This document shows, piece after piece, positions 27,041 through 38,509 of a stretch of DNA of 64,000 bases. The notes beneath the pieces were generated by a model. It saw nothing but the letters and a program-made list of their open reading frames with translations, made no database searches and was not told where the DNA came from. The translations under genes and the position numbers were made by a program. Within the stretch, counting starts at the first letter, position 1, and every line of letters begins with the position of its first letter. Source of the stretch: an uncultured Amylibacter sp. (GTDB lineage Bacteria > Pseudomonadota > Alphaproteobacteria > Rhodobacterales > Rhodobacteraceae); assembly GCA_959347425.1 (NCBI GenBank), contig OY365741.1, positions 1,140,501 through 1,204,500 of the forward strand, given 5' to 3'.

Positions 27041-29064
27041 TGGCGGATTTGCGCAAAATTATTATTGATGGCATGGAGGTGGAGGTCAATCCGGCCATGA
27101 CTCTGATTCAAGCGTGTGAAGTTGTTGGCGTGGAAATCCCTCGGTTTTGTTATCACGAACGGCTGTCCATCGCGGGGAATTGTCGCATGTGTTTGGTGGA
27201 GGTTGTTGGCGGCCCACCCAAACCTGTTGCCTCTTGTGCGATGCAGGTGCGTGATTTACGCGGTGGTCCGAATGGTGAATTGCCAGTTATCAAAACCACC
27301 TCCCCCATGGTGAAAAAGGCACGCGAAGGTGTGATGGAATTTTTACTCATCAACCATCCCTTGGATTGCCCGATTTGCGATCAAGGCGGGGAATGCGATT
27401 TGCAAGACCAAGCGATGAGCTATGGTGCGGCCGAATCGCGCTATATCGACCCGAAACGCGCGGTTGAGGATTTGGATTTGGGACCGCTTGTCGGCACGCA
27501 AATGACTCGGTGTATTTCCTGCACGCGGTGCGTTCGTTTCACCACGGAAGTCGCGGGTATCACCCAAATGGGGCAGACGGGGCGCGGTGAGGATGCAGAG
27601 ATTACCGCGTATTTGAACCAAACTCTGGACAGCGAATTGCAGGGCAATATCATTGACCTTTGCCCCGTGGGTGCGCTGACCAGCAAGCCCTATGCGTTCA
27701 GTGCGCGTCCTTGGGAATTAACCAAGACTGAAACGATAGACGTGATGGATGCCTTGGGCAGCAATATCCGCGTGGATACCAAAGGGCGCGATGTGATGCG
27801 GATTCTACCGCGCAATCATGACGGAATAAATGAGGAATGGTTGGGCGATAAATCGCGGTTTGTTTGGGATGGGTTGCGTCGCCAAAGATTGGATCAGCCC
27901 TATATGCGTAAAGCGGGCAAGCTACACCCATGCAGTTGGGAACAAGCGTTTCGTAGCGTTGCCCGTGCAGTAAAAGGGTCGGGGAAGGGTGCAAAAATTC
28001 TGGCTCTGGCTGGGGATTTGATGCCTGTTGAACCGCTGTTTGCTGTGAAAAAACTGATGACTGAGCTGGGCGGGGCGGTGGAATGCCGCACCGATAATGC
28101 GTTTTTGCCGATTGGCAATCGCGGGGGTTATGCTGGCACGGCGCGGATTTGTGATATTGATGACGCGCAATTTATTCAATTGATTGGCACAAACCCGCGT
28201 AAAGAAGCCCCGGTTTTGAACGCCCGAATTCGCAAAGCTTGGCTGAATGGGGCGAGCATTGGGCTGGTCGGCGAACAGGTGGATTTGACCTATGATTACG
28301 CCTATGTTGGGGATAATCGGGCGGGCTTGCAGATGCTTGCCGATAAAAAGATTTCGCCCGCCACGCAGAACGCCCGTTCCGTTGTGATAGTCGGGCAGGG
28401 TGCGTTGCAGGGCAGTGATGGCGAATCGGTTTTGGCTCTGGTGCAAAAACTGGTGAAAAATACCAAATCCAAGCTGCTCATTTTGCACACCGCCGCCGCG
28501 CGAGTCGGCGCGATGGATATTGGCTTTGCCTCCACGGGGGGTTTGAAACGGGCGGTCAAACGCGCCGATGTGATTTATAATTTGGGCGCGGATGAATGCG
28601 ATTTGCCCGCCGATAAGTTCGTGATTTATCAGGGTAGCCACGGCGATCGTGGCGCACACCGCGCCGATGTGATTTTGCCCTCGGCCTGTTATACCGAGGA
28701 AAGCGGGCTTTTCGTTAATACCGAAGGTCGCCCACAGATGGCGATGCGCGCAGGGTTTCCCCCGAAAGAAGCACGTGAAAATTGGGCGATAGTCCGTGCG
28801 TTATCGGATTATTTGGATGTGTCTTTGGGGTTTGATTCGCTGGATGCTCTCCGCGCCGATTTGTTTGCCACGCACCCGCATTTGGCGGATTTGGATAGGG
28901 TTGCGGATAATAAATTTAATGCCGTGAAGTTAGGGGCGATTAAAGATGCCGTTTTTCAAAACGCGATAGCCGACCATTATTTAACCAACCCGATTGCGCG
29001 GGCATCAAACTTGATGGCAGAGCTTTCGCTCGGGGCGAAAAACCGCGTGAAGGACAAAGGATAA
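27040..29064 (+). CDS. nuoG: NADH-quinone oxidoreductase subunit G
   Basis: The 75-kDa iron-sulfur subunit. The N-terminal ferredoxin-like [2Fe-2S] domain has [20 protein letters not shown] (the 20-residue core) and a later Cys in PVASCAM. The His-Cys [4Fe-4S] motif is [19 protein letters not shown], and a further cluster is held by [10 protein letters not shown] plus [12 protein letters not shown]. The rest is the molybdopterin-oxidoreductase-like domain. I start at 27040 (TAATG overlap with the DUF5333 stop), giving 674 residues; 27028 is an alternative. Confidence 0.97.
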   Translation: MADLRKIIIDGMEVEVNPAMTLIQACEVVGVEIPRFCYHERLSIAGNCRMCLVEVVGGPPKPVASCAMQVRDLRGGPNGELPVIKTTSPMVKKAREGVMEFLLINHPLDCPICDQGGECDLQDQAMSYGAAESRYIDPKRAVEDLDLGPLVGTQMTRCISCTRCVRFTTEVAGITQMGQTGRGEDAEITAYLNQTLDSELQGNIIDLCPVGALTSKPYAFSARPWELTKTETIDVMDALGSNIRVDTKGRDVMRILPRNHDGINEEWLGDKSRFVWDGLRRQRLDQPYMRKAGKLHPCSWEQAFRSVARAVKGSGKGAKILALAGDLMPVEPLFAVKKLMTELGGAVECRTDNAFLPIGNRGGYAGTARICDIDDAQFIQLIGTNPRKEAPVLNARIRKAWLNGASIGLVGEQVDLTYDYAYVGDNRAGLQMLADKKISPATQNARSVVIVGQGALQGSDGESVLALVQKLVKNTKSKLLILHTAAARVGAMDIGFASTGGLKRAVKRADVIYNLGADECDLPADKFVIYQGSHGDRGAHRADVILPSACYTEESGLFVNTEGRPQMAMRAGFPPKEARENWAIVRALSDYLDVSLGFDSLDALRADLFATHPHLADLDRVADNKFNAVKLGAIKDAVFQNAIADHYLTNPIARASNLMAELSLGAKNRVKDKG

Positions 29065-29067
29065 ATT

Positions 29068-30102
29068 ATGGCATTTTTTGACAGCACTCTGGGAATTTTT
29101 ATCATTATCCTTGCCCAATGTTTGGCGATGATTGGCTTTGTTATGGTCAGCCTTTTGCTTCTGGTTTATGGCGATAGGAAAATCTGGGGGGCGGTGCAAA
29201 TGCGCCGTGGTCCCAATGTCGTTGGCCCTTGGGGGATTTTGCAATCGGTGGCGGACGCGTTAAAATATATTCTTAAAGAGGTTATCGTGCCTGCGGGCAG
29301 TGATAAAGTGGTGTTTTTCTTAGCACCGCTAGCCTCCTTTGTTCTGGCAATCATTGCTTGGGCGGTGATTCCGTTTAGTGAAACTTGGGTTGTCGCCAAT
29401 CTTAATGTCGCGGTTTTATATGTTTTCGCGGTATCCTCGTTGGAGGTTTATGGCGTGATTATGGGCGGTTGGGCAAGCAATTCCAAATATCCGTTTTTGG
29501 GTGCTTTGCGCAGCGCCGCGCAAATGATTTCCTATGAAGTGTCCATCGGTTTTATTATTATTGGGGTGATTATTTCCACGGGCTCGCTGAGTTTCGTTGA
29601 TATCGTCAAAGCCCAAGACGGAGCCTATGGCATTTTCAATTGGTATTGGCTACCGCATTTCCCCATGGTATTTTTGTTTTTTATCTCTGCCTTGGCCGAG
29701 ACCAACCGCCCGCCGTTTGATTTGCCAGAGGCAGAATCGGAACTGGTTGCGGGCTATCAGGTTGAGTATTCTTCCACACCGTTCCTGCTATTCATGGCGG
29801 GTGAGTATATCGCAATTTGGCTGATGTGTGCGTTGTGTGCGTTGCTGTTTTTCGGCGGTTGGCTCTCCCCCATTCCGGCCCTGCCCGATAGCCCGCTTTG
29901 GCTGGTGGCAAAAATGGCGGTGGTTTTCTTTTTGTTTTCTATGGTAAAGGCGATTGTCCCACGCTATCGTTACGACCAATTGATGCGACTGGGCTGGAAA
30001 GTGTTTTTACCCATGTCGCTGGTGTGGGTTGTGATTGTCGCGGGTTTCGCCCAATACGAAGCCTTTGGCGGAGCCTATGCCCGTTGGGTTGTGGGGAGTT
30101 AG
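29068..30102 (+). CDS. nuoH: NADH-quinone oxidoreductase subunit H
   Basis: The membrane subunit that forms the quinone channel at the junction of the two arms. In 344 residues it shows about eight helices and the signatures [40 protein letters not shown] and the C-terminal [17 protein letters not shown]. It starts three bases after nuoG with no gap for a separate promoter. The TM2-type gene follows three bases later. Confidence 0.97.
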   Translation: MAFFDSTLGIFIIILAQCLAMIGFVMVSLLLLVYGDRKIWGAVQMRRGPNVVGPWGILQSVADALKYILKEVIVPAGSDKVVFFLAPLASFVLAIIAWAVIPFSETWVVANLNVAVLYVFAVSSLEVYGVIMGGWASNSKYPFLGALRSAAQMISYEVSIGFIIIGVIISTGSLSFVDIVKAQDGAYGIFNWYWLPHFPMVFLFFISALAETNRPPFDLPEAESELVAGYQVEYSSTPFLLFMAGEYIAIWLMCALCALLFFGGWLSPIPALPDSPLWLVAKMAVVFFLFSMVKAIVPRYRYDQLMRLGWKVFLPMSLVWVVIVAGFAQYEAFGGAYARWVVGS

Positions 30103-30105
30103 AAA

Positions 30106-30417
30106 ATGGTTGATAATACAATTTCAAATGATACGATAGCCATGATGGAATTTGAGGCGAATAAAAAAAGCGTAGGCGTTGCCTATTTGTTTTGGCTGTT
30201 CTTAGGTTTTGTAGGTGGTCATAGATTTTATCTTAAAAGAAAAGGCAGTGCGATTGTAATGCTTATCATTTCATTATTTGCTTTAATGACAGAATCGGGT
30301 ATTGGACTTATTATTTTAATCTGGTGGCTGATTGATGCTTTCCTTATTACGGGGATTGTAAGCGAATATAATAATGGGTTGATTAATTCAATCAAAGAAG
30401 AAGGTACAAAAAAATGA
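30106..30417 (+). CDS. TM2 domain protein inserted between nuoH and nuoI
   Basis: A 103-residue protein matching the TM2 domain: [20 protein letters not shown] near residue 21, [12 protein letters not shown], then an acidic end of the second helix WWLIDAFLI. It therefore has two membrane helices joined by a short G-G-H-R-F-Y loop. TM2 proteins are widespread but functionally unclear in bacteria. It is clearly more AT-rich than nuoH and nuoI, suggesting later insertion. It is nonetheless fitted precisely into the operon: three bases from nuoH and a 4-base overlap with nuoI. Confidence 0.85.
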   Translation: MVDNTISNDTIAMMEFEANKKSVGVAYLFWLFLGFVGGHRFYLKRKGSAIVMLIISLFALMTESGIGLIILIWWLIDAFLITGIVSEYNNGLINSIKEEGTKK

Positions 30418-30908
30418 ACAAAAAAGACTACACACGAGCAATAAAATATTTTTTATTGGCGGATTTTTTCCATGCCTTTCGGCTGGCTATGGGGTATTTT
30501 TTCGCACCGAAAGCCACGTTAAATTACCCGCATGAAAAGGGGCCTCTGTCGCCACGTTTCCGCGGTGAGCATGCTTTGCGTCGTTATCCAAACGGCGAAG
30601 AGCGGTGCATCGCTTGTAAATTGTGCGAGGCAATTTGCCCAGCCCAAGCGATAACCATTGATGCCGAACCGCGCGAGGATGGCAGTCGGCGAACTACCCG
30701 CTATGATATTGACATGACCAAATGTATCTATTGCGGATTTTGCCAAGAGGCCTGCCCAGTGGATGCGATTGTCGAGGGTCCCAATTTTGAATTCGCCACA
30801 CAAACCCGCGAGGAATTGTTTTACAACAAAGAAAAACTTTTGCAAAATGGCGATAGATGGGAATCCGAAATCGCCCACAATTTGCAATTAGACGCGCCCT
30901 ATCGTTAA
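30414..30908 (+). CDS. nuoI: NADH-quinone oxidoreductase subunit I
   Basis: The 23-kDa ferredoxin-like subunit with clusters N6a and N6b. Two [4Fe-4S] motifs are intact: [16 protein letters not shown] and [20 protein letters not shown]. The N terminus has [17 protein letters not shown], and the C terminus ([15 protein letters not shown]) is typical of alphaproteobacteria. At 164 residues it is full length. Its ATG overlaps the TM2-gene stop by 4 bases. Confidence 0.97.
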   Translation: MNKKDYTRAIKYFLLADFFHAFRLAMGYFFAPKATLNYPHEKGPLSPRFRGEHALRRYPNGEERCIACKLCEAICPAQAITIDAEPREDGSRRTTRYDIDMTKCIYCGFCQEACPVDAIVEGPNFEFATQTREELFYNKEKLLQNGDRWESEIAHNLQLDAPYR

Positions 30909-30921
30909 GAAAGAAAACCAG

Positions 30922-31530
30922 ATGAGCTTTGATATTATTGCCTTTTATATGTTTGCCGCGCTGAGTGTTGGTTCGGCGTTGTGTGTCATTACCGCACGGA
31001 ATCCGGTGCATTCTGTGCTGTGGTTAATCGCGGCGTTTTTTGCCACGGCGGGGCTGTTTGTTCTGCTGGGGGCAGAGTTCATTGCCATGATTTTGGCAAT
31101 CGTTTATGTCGGTGCGGTGGCGGTTTTGTTTTTGTTTGTGGTGATGATGTTGGATGTGGATTTTGTCGCTTTGAAAAAAGGCGCGAATAAATATCTATCT
31201 TTCGGGCTGTTTGTCGGGGCGGTGTTTTTAATTGAACTGGGGGTTATTTTAACGCATTGGGTTTTTGCCGCGGACTCGCAAACCTTGCGCACCGCCGTGA
31301 CTCCAGAAGACCTGCATAATACCGCCGCCTTGGGGCAGATTCTTTATACCGATTATGTCTATCCGTTTCAGGTATCGGGGTTGATTTTGCTGACCGCTAT
31401 GATTGGCGCGATTGTTCTAACCCTACGCCATCGGCGCGATATTAAACGGCAAAACATAACTGCGCAAATCCTGCGCGACCCAAAAACCGCGATTGAAATG
31501 CGCGATGTAGACTCTGGCAAAGGACTCTGA
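30922..31530 (+). CDS. nuoJ: NADH-quinone oxidoreductase subunit J
   Basis: A membrane subunit of complex I with five helices in 202 residues. [19 protein letters not shown] and [20 protein letters not shown] (the pi-bulge helix) are the diagnostic segments, followed by a C-terminal helix and a charged tail ([13 protein letters not shown]). It lies 13 bases after nuoI with a GAAAG ribosome site. It borders the E-channel linking quinone chemistry to proton movement. Confidence 0.97.
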   Translation: MSFDIIAFYMFAALSVGSALCVITARNPVHSVLWLIAAFFATAGLFVLLGAEFIAMILAIVYVGAVAVLFLFVVMMLDVDFVALKKGANKYLSFGLFVGAVFLIELGVILTHWVFAADSQTLRTAVTPEDLHNTAALGQILYTDYVYPFQVSGLILLTAMIGAIVLTLRHRRDIKRQNITAQILRDPKTAIEMRDVDSGKGL

Positions 31531-31541
31531 AAGGAAACACC

Positions 31542-31847
31542 ATGATATCTTTAGAACATTATTTGGCAGTGGCAGCCATGCTATTCGTTATCGGCGTGTT
31601 TGGAATTTTTCTAAACCGCAAAAACGTCATTATTATTTTAATGTCGGTGGAATTATTATTGCTGGCGGTGAATATAAATCTGGTGGCGTTTTCCGCCCAT
31701 TTGGGCGATTTGGCTGGGCAGGTGTTTTCCCTGTTCGTGCTGACCGTAGCGGCGGCAGAGGCGGCGATTGGGCTGGCAATTCTGGTGTGTTTCTTTCGCA
31801 ATCGTGGCTCTATCGCGGTTGAAGATATTAATATGATGAAGGGCTAG
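31542..31847 (+). CDS. nuoK: NADH-quinone oxidoreductase subunit K
   Basis: The 101-residue, three-helix subunit. [21 protein letters not shown] contains the membrane-embedded glutamate of the proton path (MSVELLL); a second glutamate is in [14 protein letters not shown]. An AAAGGAAA ribosome site precedes the ATG. Adjacent to nuoJ and nuoL as in almost all complex I operons. Confidence 0.97.
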   Translation: MISLEHYLAVAAMLFVIGVFGIFLNRKNVIIILMSVELLLLAVNINLVAFSAHLGDLAGQVFSLFVLTVAAAEAAIGLAILVCFFRNRGSIAVEDINMMKG

Positions 31848-31851
31848 GCTT

Positions 31852-33825
31852 ATGGAAAAAATCATTCTTTTTGCCCCGCTTATCGGGGCGATACTCTGCG
31901 GGTTTGGCTGGCGAGCTCTGGGCGAACGCGGGGCGTTATTGTGCGCAACCGCACTGATATTTTTATCCGCGTTATTGTCGTGGGTGGTGTTTTTCCAATT
32001 TGAAACAGACGCAGTCCTGCCCCTGTTTCGCTGGATAGCCAGTGGCACCCTTATCACCGATTGGGCGATTCGCGTTGATCGGCTCAGCGTGATTATGCTG
32101 GTTGTGATTACCACGGTATCGGCCTTGGTGCATCTATATTCATGGGGCTATATGGATAAAGACCCGCAGTGGCGGGCGGGCGAATCCTATCGTCCGCGGT
32201 TTTTCGCCTATCTGTCACTCTTTACATGGATGATGCTGATGCTGGTCACGGCGGATAATTTATTGCAATTGTTTTTTGGCTGGGAAGGCGTGGGCTTGGC
32301 ATCCTATTTGCTCATCGGATTTTATTACAGAAAGCCAACCGCCAACGCCGCCGCGATAAAGGCTTTCGTGGTTAATCGCGTCGGCGATTTCGGTTTTGCC
32401 TTGGGTATTTTTGGATTGTTTTATTTAACGGGCAGTATTAATTTTAATGTGATATTAGACCCGCATGTGGCACAAAATATGGCGAGCCAAACGATAACAT
32501 TCCTCAGCTGGCAGGTCAATGCTTTGGAAATAGTCACCCTGTTATTATTCGTCGGTGCGATGGGAAAATCGGCGCAATTATTCCTACACACTTGGTTGCC
32601 AGACGCGATGGAGGGGCCAACCCCCGTGTCCGCGTTAATCCACGCCGCGACCATGGTAACGGCGGGTGTGTTTTTAATCTGCCGAGTCTCCCCCCTGTTA
32701 GAATACGCCACCTTCACCCCGAATTTCATCGTTATCATCGGCGCGAGTACCGCGTTTTTTGCCGCCACAGTCGGGCTGGTGCAAAATGATATTAAGCGAG
32801 TCATCGCCTATTCCACCTGTTCGCAACTGGGCTATATGTTCGTTGCGGCGGGGATTGGCGCGTATCAGGTGGCGATGTTTCATCTGCTGACCCACGCGTT
32901 CTTTAAGGCGTTGTTGTTTCTGGGTGCTGGCTCTGTCATTCACGCGATGCACCATCAGCAAGACATGCGGTATTATGGCAATTTACGGCGCAAAATTCCG
33001 ATTACTTTTGTGACCATGTTAATTGGCACGCTGGCAATTACTGGGGTTGGGATTCCGCTGACACATTATGGTTTTGCTGGGTTTTTCTCAAAAGACGCGA
33101 TTATTGAATCGGCCTTTGCTGCGGGGTTTGGCACGGCGCAATATGGGTTTGTTTTGCTGGTTTTGGCGGCGGGAATGACCAGTTTTTATTCATGGAGGTT
33201 GATGTTTATGACTTTTTACGGAACTGAAAGGGGTGATAAAAAAACCCATGCCCATGCCCACGAATCACCTTGGGTTATGTTAATTCCCCTTATTGTTTTG
33301 GCAGTGGGTGCGATTTTTGCCGGTATGTATTGGGTTGGGGATTTCTTTGGCGATAATGTGGAATCGTTTTTCGGCGCGTCCGTCTATAACAACCACGCGA
33401 CAAACCACGTTATTCACGATGCCCATTATGTGCCGATTTGGGTAAAGTTATCTTCCACAATCGTTATGCTGGGCGGGTTTGCCTTGGCGTGGGTGTTTTA
33501 TATTTATCGCCCCGCCGCGCCTGTGGCACTGGCAAAACAGCAACATGCGATACACGCGTTTTTCCTAAACAAATGGTATTTTGATGAATTGTATGAGCGT
33601 ATTTTCACCAACCCTGCCAAAGCCTTGGGGCGGTTTTTGTGGAAATTTGGCGATGGGCGGATGATTGATGGGACGATAAATGGCATAGCCATGGGTATGA
33701 TTCCCCTCTTCACGCGGTTTTTGGGACGGGTGCAATCGGGCTATTTATTTCATTATGCCTTTGCCATGCTGTTGGGGCTTCTGGCATTGATTGCTTGGTT
33801 TATTATTGGCGGGGGATTTAAATAA
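31852..33825 (+). CDS. nuoL: NADH-quinone oxidoreductase subunit L
   Basis: The distal antiporter-like subunit with the long lateral helix. The conserved core includes the [20 protein letters not shown] stretch (Glu of the proton channel), [36 protein letters not shown] and [17 protein letters not shown]. The C-terminal part has a His-rich loop (THAHAHES) before the lateral helix. At 657 residues it is slightly shorter than many alphaproteobacterial NuoL. It starts four bases after nuoK. Confidence 0.97.
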   Translation: MEKIILFAPLIGAILCGFGWRALGERGALLCATALIFLSALLSWVVFFQFETDAVLPLFRWIASGTLITDWAIRVDRLSVIMLVVITTVSALVHLYSWGYMDKDPQWRAGESYRPRFFAYLSLFTWMMLMLVTADNLLQLFFGWEGVGLASYLLIGFYYRKPTANAAAIKAFVVNRVGDFGFALGIFGLFYLTGSINFNVILDPHVAQNMASQTITFLSWQVNALEIVTLLLFVGAMGKSAQLFLHTWLPDAMEGPTPVSALIHAATMVTAGVFLICRVSPLLEYATFTPNFIVIIGASTAFFAATVGLVQNDIKRVIAYSTCSQLGYMFVAAGIGAYQVAMFHLLTHAFFKALLFLGAGSVIHAMHHQQDMRYYGNLRRKIPITFVTMLIGTLAITGVGIPLTHYGFAGFFSKDAIIESAFAAGFGTAQYGFVLLVLAAGMTSFYSWRLMFMTFYGTERGDKKTHAHAHESPWVMLIPLIVLAVGAIFAGMYWVGDFFGDNVESFFGASVYNNHATNHVIHDAHYVPIWVKLSSTIVMLGGFALAWVFYIYRPAAPVALAKQQHAIHAFFLNKWYFDELYERIFTNPAKALGRFLWKFGDGRMIDGTINGIAMGMIPLFTRFLGRVQSGYLFHYAFAMLLGLLALIAWFIIGGGFK

Positions 33826-33826
33826 T

Positions 33827-35392
33827 ATGGACAATCTTTTATCCATTGTGATTTTCTTACCCGCCTTGGCGGCGGTGATTTTATTCGTCTTCGCACGGGG
33901 AGATAATGAAACCAGCGTGCGCAACGCCAAGGTTTTATCTTTGGTAGCAACAGGCGCGACTTTTTTATTATCCCTGCTGATATTGGTAGAGTTTGATGCG
34001 ACAAACCCCGCCTTCCAACTGGTTGAAACCTATCAATGGCTGGCGGGATTAAATTACAAAGTCGGGGTGGACGGTATCAGCGTTTTGTTTGTTATGCTCA
34101 CCACCTTTTTAATGCCAATCGTCATTGGCGCGTGCTGGTCTGTACAGGTGCGAGTCAAAGAATATATGATATTATTTTTAATGTTGGAAACCATGATGCT
34201 GGCAGTTTTCTGTGCCTTGGATTTGGTTTTGTTTTACGTGGTGTTTGAGGCTGGGTTGATTCCGATGTTCCTGATTGTTGGGATTTGGGGCGGGGCTGAT
34301 AGAATCTATGCCGCCTTTAAATTCTTCCTTTATACTCTGCTGGGCTCGATGTTAATGCTGGTGGCGATGATTGTGATGTGGTCGGCGGCCAATACCACGG
34401 ATATTCCGACCCTGTTAAATCATCAATTTAATAGCGAAACAATCGTTTTCCTTGGCGTGTCTATCGTTGGCGGAGTGCAGACTTTATTGTTCTTGGCGTT
34501 CTTGGCCAGCTTTGCCGTGAAACTGCCGATGTGGCCAGTTCATACGTGGCTGCCCGATGCGCATGTGCAGGCACCCACGGCGGGCTCTGTCGTTTTGGCG
34601 GCGATTTTGCTAAAGATGGGCGGCTATGGATTTTTGCGATTTAGTCTGCCGATGTTTCCTGTGGCTTCGGATGTTTTATCCACCTTTATGATGACGATTT
34701 CGGTTATTGCGATTATTTATACTTCGCTGGTTGCGCTGATGCAGGAAGATATGAAAAAGCTGATTGCCTATTCCTCTGTCGCGCACATGGGGTTTGTGAC
34801 TATGGGGATTTTCGCACTCAATCGTCAAGGGATTGACGGGGCGATTTTTCAAATGATATCGCACGGATTTATTTCGGCAGCGTTATTTTTGGCGGTCGGA
34901 GTGATTTATGACCGTATGCACACGCGAGAGATTTCTGCCTATGGCGGGCTGGTTATTCGCATGCCGATTTACGCGCTGGTGTTTATGTTCTTTACCATGG
35001 CGAATGTTGGCTTGCCTGGGACTTCGGGTTTTGTTGGCGAGTTTCTGACGTTAATTGGGGCGTATCGCGCCAATAGCTGGATAGCCTTTGGCGCGACCAC
35101 GGGTGTGATTTTATCGGCGGGGTATGCTTTGTGGCTCTATCGGCGAGTCATTCTGGGCGATATGGTGAAAGAAACCTTGCTGACAATAAAAGACATGGAC
35201 ACGCGTGAAAAAATGCTGATGATACCTTTGGTGGTTTTGACACTGGTTTTAGGAGTTTATCCTGCTCTGGTTTTGGATATTATTGGGCCGAGTGTCGCGC
35301 ATCTGTTAGATACCATTGAACCCTCTTTAACACCCGCTTTAACACCCTCTTTATCTGGAGGCGGGGTGCAACCTGCCACCACTTCGCATTAA
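33827..35392 (+). CDS. nuoM: NADH-quinone oxidoreductase subunit M
   Basis: A second antiporter-like proton-pumping subunit. Seen: [20 protein letters not shown], the channel Glu in [31 protein letters not shown] and [20 protein letters not shown]. The ATG at 33827 starts two bases after the nuoL stop; a longer frame overlaps nuoL. The protein ends with a three-unit repeat ([12 protein letters not shown]) encoded by 12-bp tandem repeats, making a short Pro/Ser/Thr tail. 521 residues in total. Confidence 0.97.
   Translation: MDNLLSIVIFLPALAAVILFVFARGDNETSVRNAKVLSLVATGATFLLSLLILVEFDATNPAFQLVETYQWLAGLNYKVGVDGISVLFVMLTTFLMPIVIGACWSVQVRVKEYMILFLMLETMMLAVFCALDLVLFYVVFEAGLIPMFLIVGIWGGADRIYAAFKFFLYTLLGSMLMLVAMIVMWSAANTTDIPTLLNHQFNSETIVFLGVSIVGGVQTLLFLAFLASFAVKLPMWPVHTWLPDAHVQAPTAGSVVLAAILLKMGGYGFLRFSLPMFPVASDVLSTFMMTISVIAIIYTSLVALMQEDMKKLIAYSSVAHMGFVTMGIFALNRQGIDGAIFQMISHGFISAALFLAVGVIYDRMHTREISAYGGLVIRMPIYALVFMFFTMANVGLPGTSGFVGEFLTLIGAYRANSWIAFGATTGVILSAGYALWLYRRVILGDMVKETLLTIKDMDTREKMLMIPLVVLTLVLGVYPALVLDIIGPSVAHLLDTIEPSLTPALTPSLSGGGVQPATTSH
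35322..35357. repeat. 12-bp tandem repeat in nuoM tail
   Basis: Three units of the form CCTCTTTAACAC (35322-35333, 35334-35345, 35346-35357, the last two with substitutions) encode [12 protein letters not shown]. The period keeps the frame. Confidence 0.8.
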
Positions 35393-35404
35393 AGGAATAT
35401 GATT

Positions 35405-36856
35405 ATGACCCCGCCAAATTTCTACCCCGCTTTGCCAGAAATCATCCTTGCCGTATTTGCTTTGGGTGCATTGATGGCTGGGGTCTATGGGCAGAAAGAC
35501 AAATCCGCAGGGCATTTAATTGTCATCACCGCGATGGTTATGTTTGCCCTTGGCGGATGGATAGCCGTGCTGGGCGCACCTGCTCGTGAGACTTTTAATG
35601 GTGCGTTTATTGACGATGGATTCGCGCGGTTTTTAAAGGTGGCGATTCTTTGGACAACGGGAATATTATTGCTCTTATACAAAGATTATTTGAAACGCCA
35701 TGGGTTGTTAAAATTTGAATTCCCAATTTTAATCGCTTTGGCAGTGCTTGGCATGATGATGATGGTCTCGGCTGGGGATTTAATCGCACTTTATATGGGG
35801 CTGGAATTGCAATCGTTATCGCTTTATGTCTTGGCGGCGTTTCGCCGTGATAGTGTCCGCTCGACCGAGGCTGGATTGAAATATTTTGTACTGGGTGCGT
35901 TGTCGTCCGGTATTTTGCTTTATGGTGCGTCTTTGGTTTATGGCTATACCGGGTCGACAAATTTTGCCGATATCACCACCGCGATTGGCACGGATATGAA
36001 TGATGGAGCCTTGGGTTTGGGGCTGATATTCGGCATGGTATTTTTATGCGTTGGCATGGCGTTCAAAGTCTCTGCCGCGCCGTTTCATATGTGGACTCCC
36101 GATGTTTATGAGGGTGCGCCAACGGCGGTAACCGCGTTTTTCGCCACCGCGCCAAAGCTGGCGGCGATGGGTCTCTTCACCCGTTTATTGTTTGATGGAT
36201 TCGGATTGGTCGTGAGCGATTGGATGCAAATAATCGCGTTTTTATCCATAGCGTCCATGTTTGTCGGGGCGATTGCCGCGATTGGGCAAACCAATATCAA
36301 ACGGCTGATGGCGTATTCTTCCATTGCCCACATGGGATTTGCTATGATGGGTCTGGCGGCGGGGGATGCCCAAGGGGTTGCGGCTCTGTTGCTTTATATG
36401 GTGATTTATATCGCCATGAACCTTGGCACTTTTGCCTTTATTTTAAATATGGAACGCGATGGAAATCCGATTACGGATATCCGCGCCCTTGGCATGTATT
36501 CCAACCGTGCACCGCTTCGCGCCGCGACCTTGGCGGTTTTGATGTTTTCATTGGCGGGGATTCCGCCTTTGATTGGCTTTTTTGGCAAGCTCTATGTTCT
36601 GCGTGCCGCCATTGATGCGGGGTTGATTTGGCTGGCGATTGGCGGGGTTATAGCCTCGGTCATTGGGGCGTTTTATTATCTGCGGATTATTTATTTAATG
36701 TATTTTGGCGAGGATAAAGACAGTCTGGATGACGCAATGCCAAGCCTGCATCGGGCGGTATTTTATGGCTCTGCCCTGGTGATTATTCTGGGGGCGGTGA
36801 ATTTATTTGGACTGCAAGATTTGGCGACCACCGCCGCCGCACAGTTGTTAAAATAA
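35405..36856 (+). CDS. nuoN: NADH-quinone oxidoreductase subunit N
   Basis: The third antiporter-like subunit and last gene of the complex I set. Family segments: YMGLELQSLSLYVLAAFRRD (channel Glu), LKYFVLGALSSGILLYG, AAPFHMWTPDVYEGAPTAVT and KRLMAYSSIAHMGFAMMGL. I start at the ATG at 35405 because the AAAGGA ribosome site is eight bases before it; the ATG at 35399 is only two bases from that site. 483 residues, full length. Confidence 0.97.
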   Translation: MTPPNFYPALPEIILAVFALGALMAGVYGQKDKSAGHLIVITAMVMFALGGWIAVLGAPARETFNGAFIDDGFARFLKVAILWTTGILLLLYKDYLKRHGLLKFEFPILIALAVLGMMMMVSAGDLIALYMGLELQSLSLYVLAAFRRDSVRSTEAGLKYFVLGALSSGILLYGASLVYGYTGSTNFADITTAIGTDMNDGALGLGLIFGMVFLCVGMAFKVSAAPFHMWTPDVYEGAPTAVTAFFATAPKLAAMGLFTRLLFDGFGLVVSDWMQIIAFLSIASMFVGAIAAIGQTNIKRLMAYSSIAHMGFAMMGLAAGDAQGVAALLLYMVIYIAMNLGTFAFILNMERDGNPITDIRALGMYSNRAPLRAATLAVLMFSLAGIPPLIGFFGKLYVLRAAIDAGLIWLAIGGVIASVIGAFYYLRIIYLMYFGEDKDSLDDAMPSLHRAVFYGSALVIILGAVNLFGLQDLATTAAAQLLK

Positions 36857-36857
36857 T

Positions 36858-37679
36858 ATGTTTAATAAAAATAAAATCCCGCAAAATATGATATGGCCTT
36901 CCGCGGTTTCACGTCATATTTTTGAGCAATTGGATAGCACAAATTGCTATGCCCGTGATAATTTGCACGGTGCCCCGTTTTGGGTATTGGCACACACGCA
37001 AACCGCAGGTAAAGGTCGGCGCGGGCGGGCTTGGGCGACGCAAAAAGGCAATTTTGCCGCAACCTATTGCGCCCCGATTGACCAGCCGATTGTAGAGGTG
37101 GCGTTGCACAGCTTTGTTGCGGCTCTATCAGTTTATGATGCCTGCGTGTCTTTGGGTGTGGCGACGGGTTTATCGTTAAAATGGCCGAATGATGTTTTAT
37201 TAAATGGCGGTAAATTGGCGGGGATTTTATTGGAGACGGCAGGAACAGATAACGGACAGCCGAGCCATCTGTTAGTTGGAATCGGGATCAATTTGATTGA
37301 TATGGGGGAAGATAAAATGCAAACCACTCTGCCCCCTAAATCATTAAAAACCGATGCAAATATAACCATCAGCGCCGATGATTTCCTAACCGTTTTGGCC
37401 AATACCCATCAAACCCGCCTTGCCCAATTTAAACAAAACGGCTTTGCCCCGATACGCGAAGCATGGCTAAATCACTGCGGACATAAAGACCAGATAATAA
37501 CCGCACGAACCCAAACCGCCACGCGGACCGGTGTTTTTGAAACACTGAACGCAGACGGCGCACTTGTTTTAAGCGATAAAACCACCCAGCATATTATCCA
37601 TGCGGGGGATATTTTCTTTGCCCCAAACGCCCCAAATACCCCAACTGCACAAAAGGAACAGCCATGCTTATCGTCATAG
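36858..37679 (+). CDS. birA: biotin-[acetyl-CoA-carboxylase] ligase
   Basis: Attaches biotin to the carboxyl carrier protein. The catalytic loop KGRRGRAWATQKGN is near residue 52. LKWPNDVLLNGGKLAGILLE and GIGINL are the biotin/ATP-binding segments, and a C-terminal SH3-like domain follows. There is no N-terminal helix-turn-helix, so this is a monofunctional group I ligase and not a repressor. It begins one base after nuoN; birA at the nuo end is a known feature of Paracoccus-type operons. Its end overlaps coaX by 16 bases. Confidence 0.94.
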   Translation: MFNKNKIPQNMIWPSAVSRHIFEQLDSTNCYARDNLHGAPFWVLAHTQTAGKGRRGRAWATQKGNFAATYCAPIDQPIVEVALHSFVAALSVYDACVSLGVATGLSLKWPNDVLLNGGKLAGILLETAGTDNGQPSHLLVGIGINLIDMGEDKMQTTLPPKSLKTDANITISADDFLTVLANTHQTRLAQFKQNGFAPIREAWLNHCGHKDQIITARTQTATRTGVFETLNADGALVLSDKTTQHIIHAGDIFFAPNAPNTPTAQKEQPCLSS

Positions 37680-38428
37680 ACATCGGTAATACCAACTCCG
37701 TTTTTGCCTGTTATGAAAACGATAAACACCTTGCCACTTGGCGGTGTGAGACGAAACATAGCCGCACCGCCGATGAATATTTTGCCTGGCTTGCCCCGCT
37801 TATGGCGTTTGAAAACATAACAAATAAACCGCAGAGTATCATTGTCAGCTCCACCGTACCACGGGCGGTTTTTAATATCCGCGTGTTGGCCAAGCGGTAT
37901 TTCGCCTGTCCAATTCTGGTCGTGGGCGATGCGAATTGCAAACTTGGGATTGATGTGCGGGTTGATAAAACCACCCGAGTCGGTGCGGATAGGTTGGTGA
38001 ATACCGTCGCCGCCTTTGATTTATTCGGTGGTGATTTAATCGTGGTGGATTTTGGCACGGCAACCACTTTTGATGTTGTGGATAGCGATGGTGCCTATAG
38101 CGGTGGAGTGATTGCCCCTGGCGTTAATCTCTCTCGCGAATCCCTGCATCGTGCCGCCGTTGCCCTACCCTATATTGATATGGCAAAACCCGCCCGCGTG
38201 ATTGGCACGAATACGACTGCTTGCATGCAATCGGGATTATTTTGGGGGTATATCGGGCTGATTGAAAAGATTTATGAAAAGATTTGTGCCGAGCGGGGCA
38301 ATAATATGAAACTGATAGCCACTGGCGGGCTGGCACCTCTGTTCCAAAGTGGCACGGATATCTTAGATGATATTCGCCCTGATTTAACCCTGCATGGGCT
38401 TTGCCTAATTGCCAAACGAAACACTTAA
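37664..38428 (+). CDS. coaX: type III pantothenate kinase
   Basis: First step of coenzyme A synthesis. The ASKHA-fold motifs are LIVIDIGNTNSVFACYE at the N terminus, TRVGADRLVNTVAAFD, VVDFGTATTFDVVD and GGVIAPGVNLS. At 254 residues it is typical. It overlaps birA and is probably cotranscribed from the nuo operon or a read-through. A short tandem repeat starts at its stop codon. Confidence 0.95.
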   Translation: MLIVIDIGNTNSVFACYENDKHLATWRCETKHSRTADEYFAWLAPLMAFENITNKPQSIIVSSTVPRAVFNIRVLAKRYFACPILVVGDANCKLGIDVRVDKTTRVGADRLVNTVAAFDLFGGDLIVVDFGTATTFDVVDSDGAYSGGVIAPGVNLSRESLHRAAVALPYIDMAKPARVIGTNTTACMQSGLFWGYIGLIEKIYEKICAERGNNMKLIATGGLAPLFQSGTDILDDIRPDLTLHGLCLIAKRNT

Positions 38429-38475
38429 CCCGTTAATTTAAACCTTAACCTAACACTTAACCTAAACTTTAACAC
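38421..38475. repeat. short tandem-like repeats between coaX and rnj
   Basis: The decamer ACACTTAACC occurs exactly at 38421-38430 (covering the coaX stop) and 38453-38462, with variants AACCTTAACC at 38441-38450 and AACTTTAACA just after. The rest of the 81-base gap up to rnj shows no other signal. Confidence 0.7.
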
Positions 38476-38509
38476 TCTTAAACACCCCACAGAAATGGAA
38501 ACCTAAAAA

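Noticed and set aside
27922..28659. 245-codon open frame on the minus strand
   Set aside because: Antisense to nuoG with no recognisable domain; a shadow frame.
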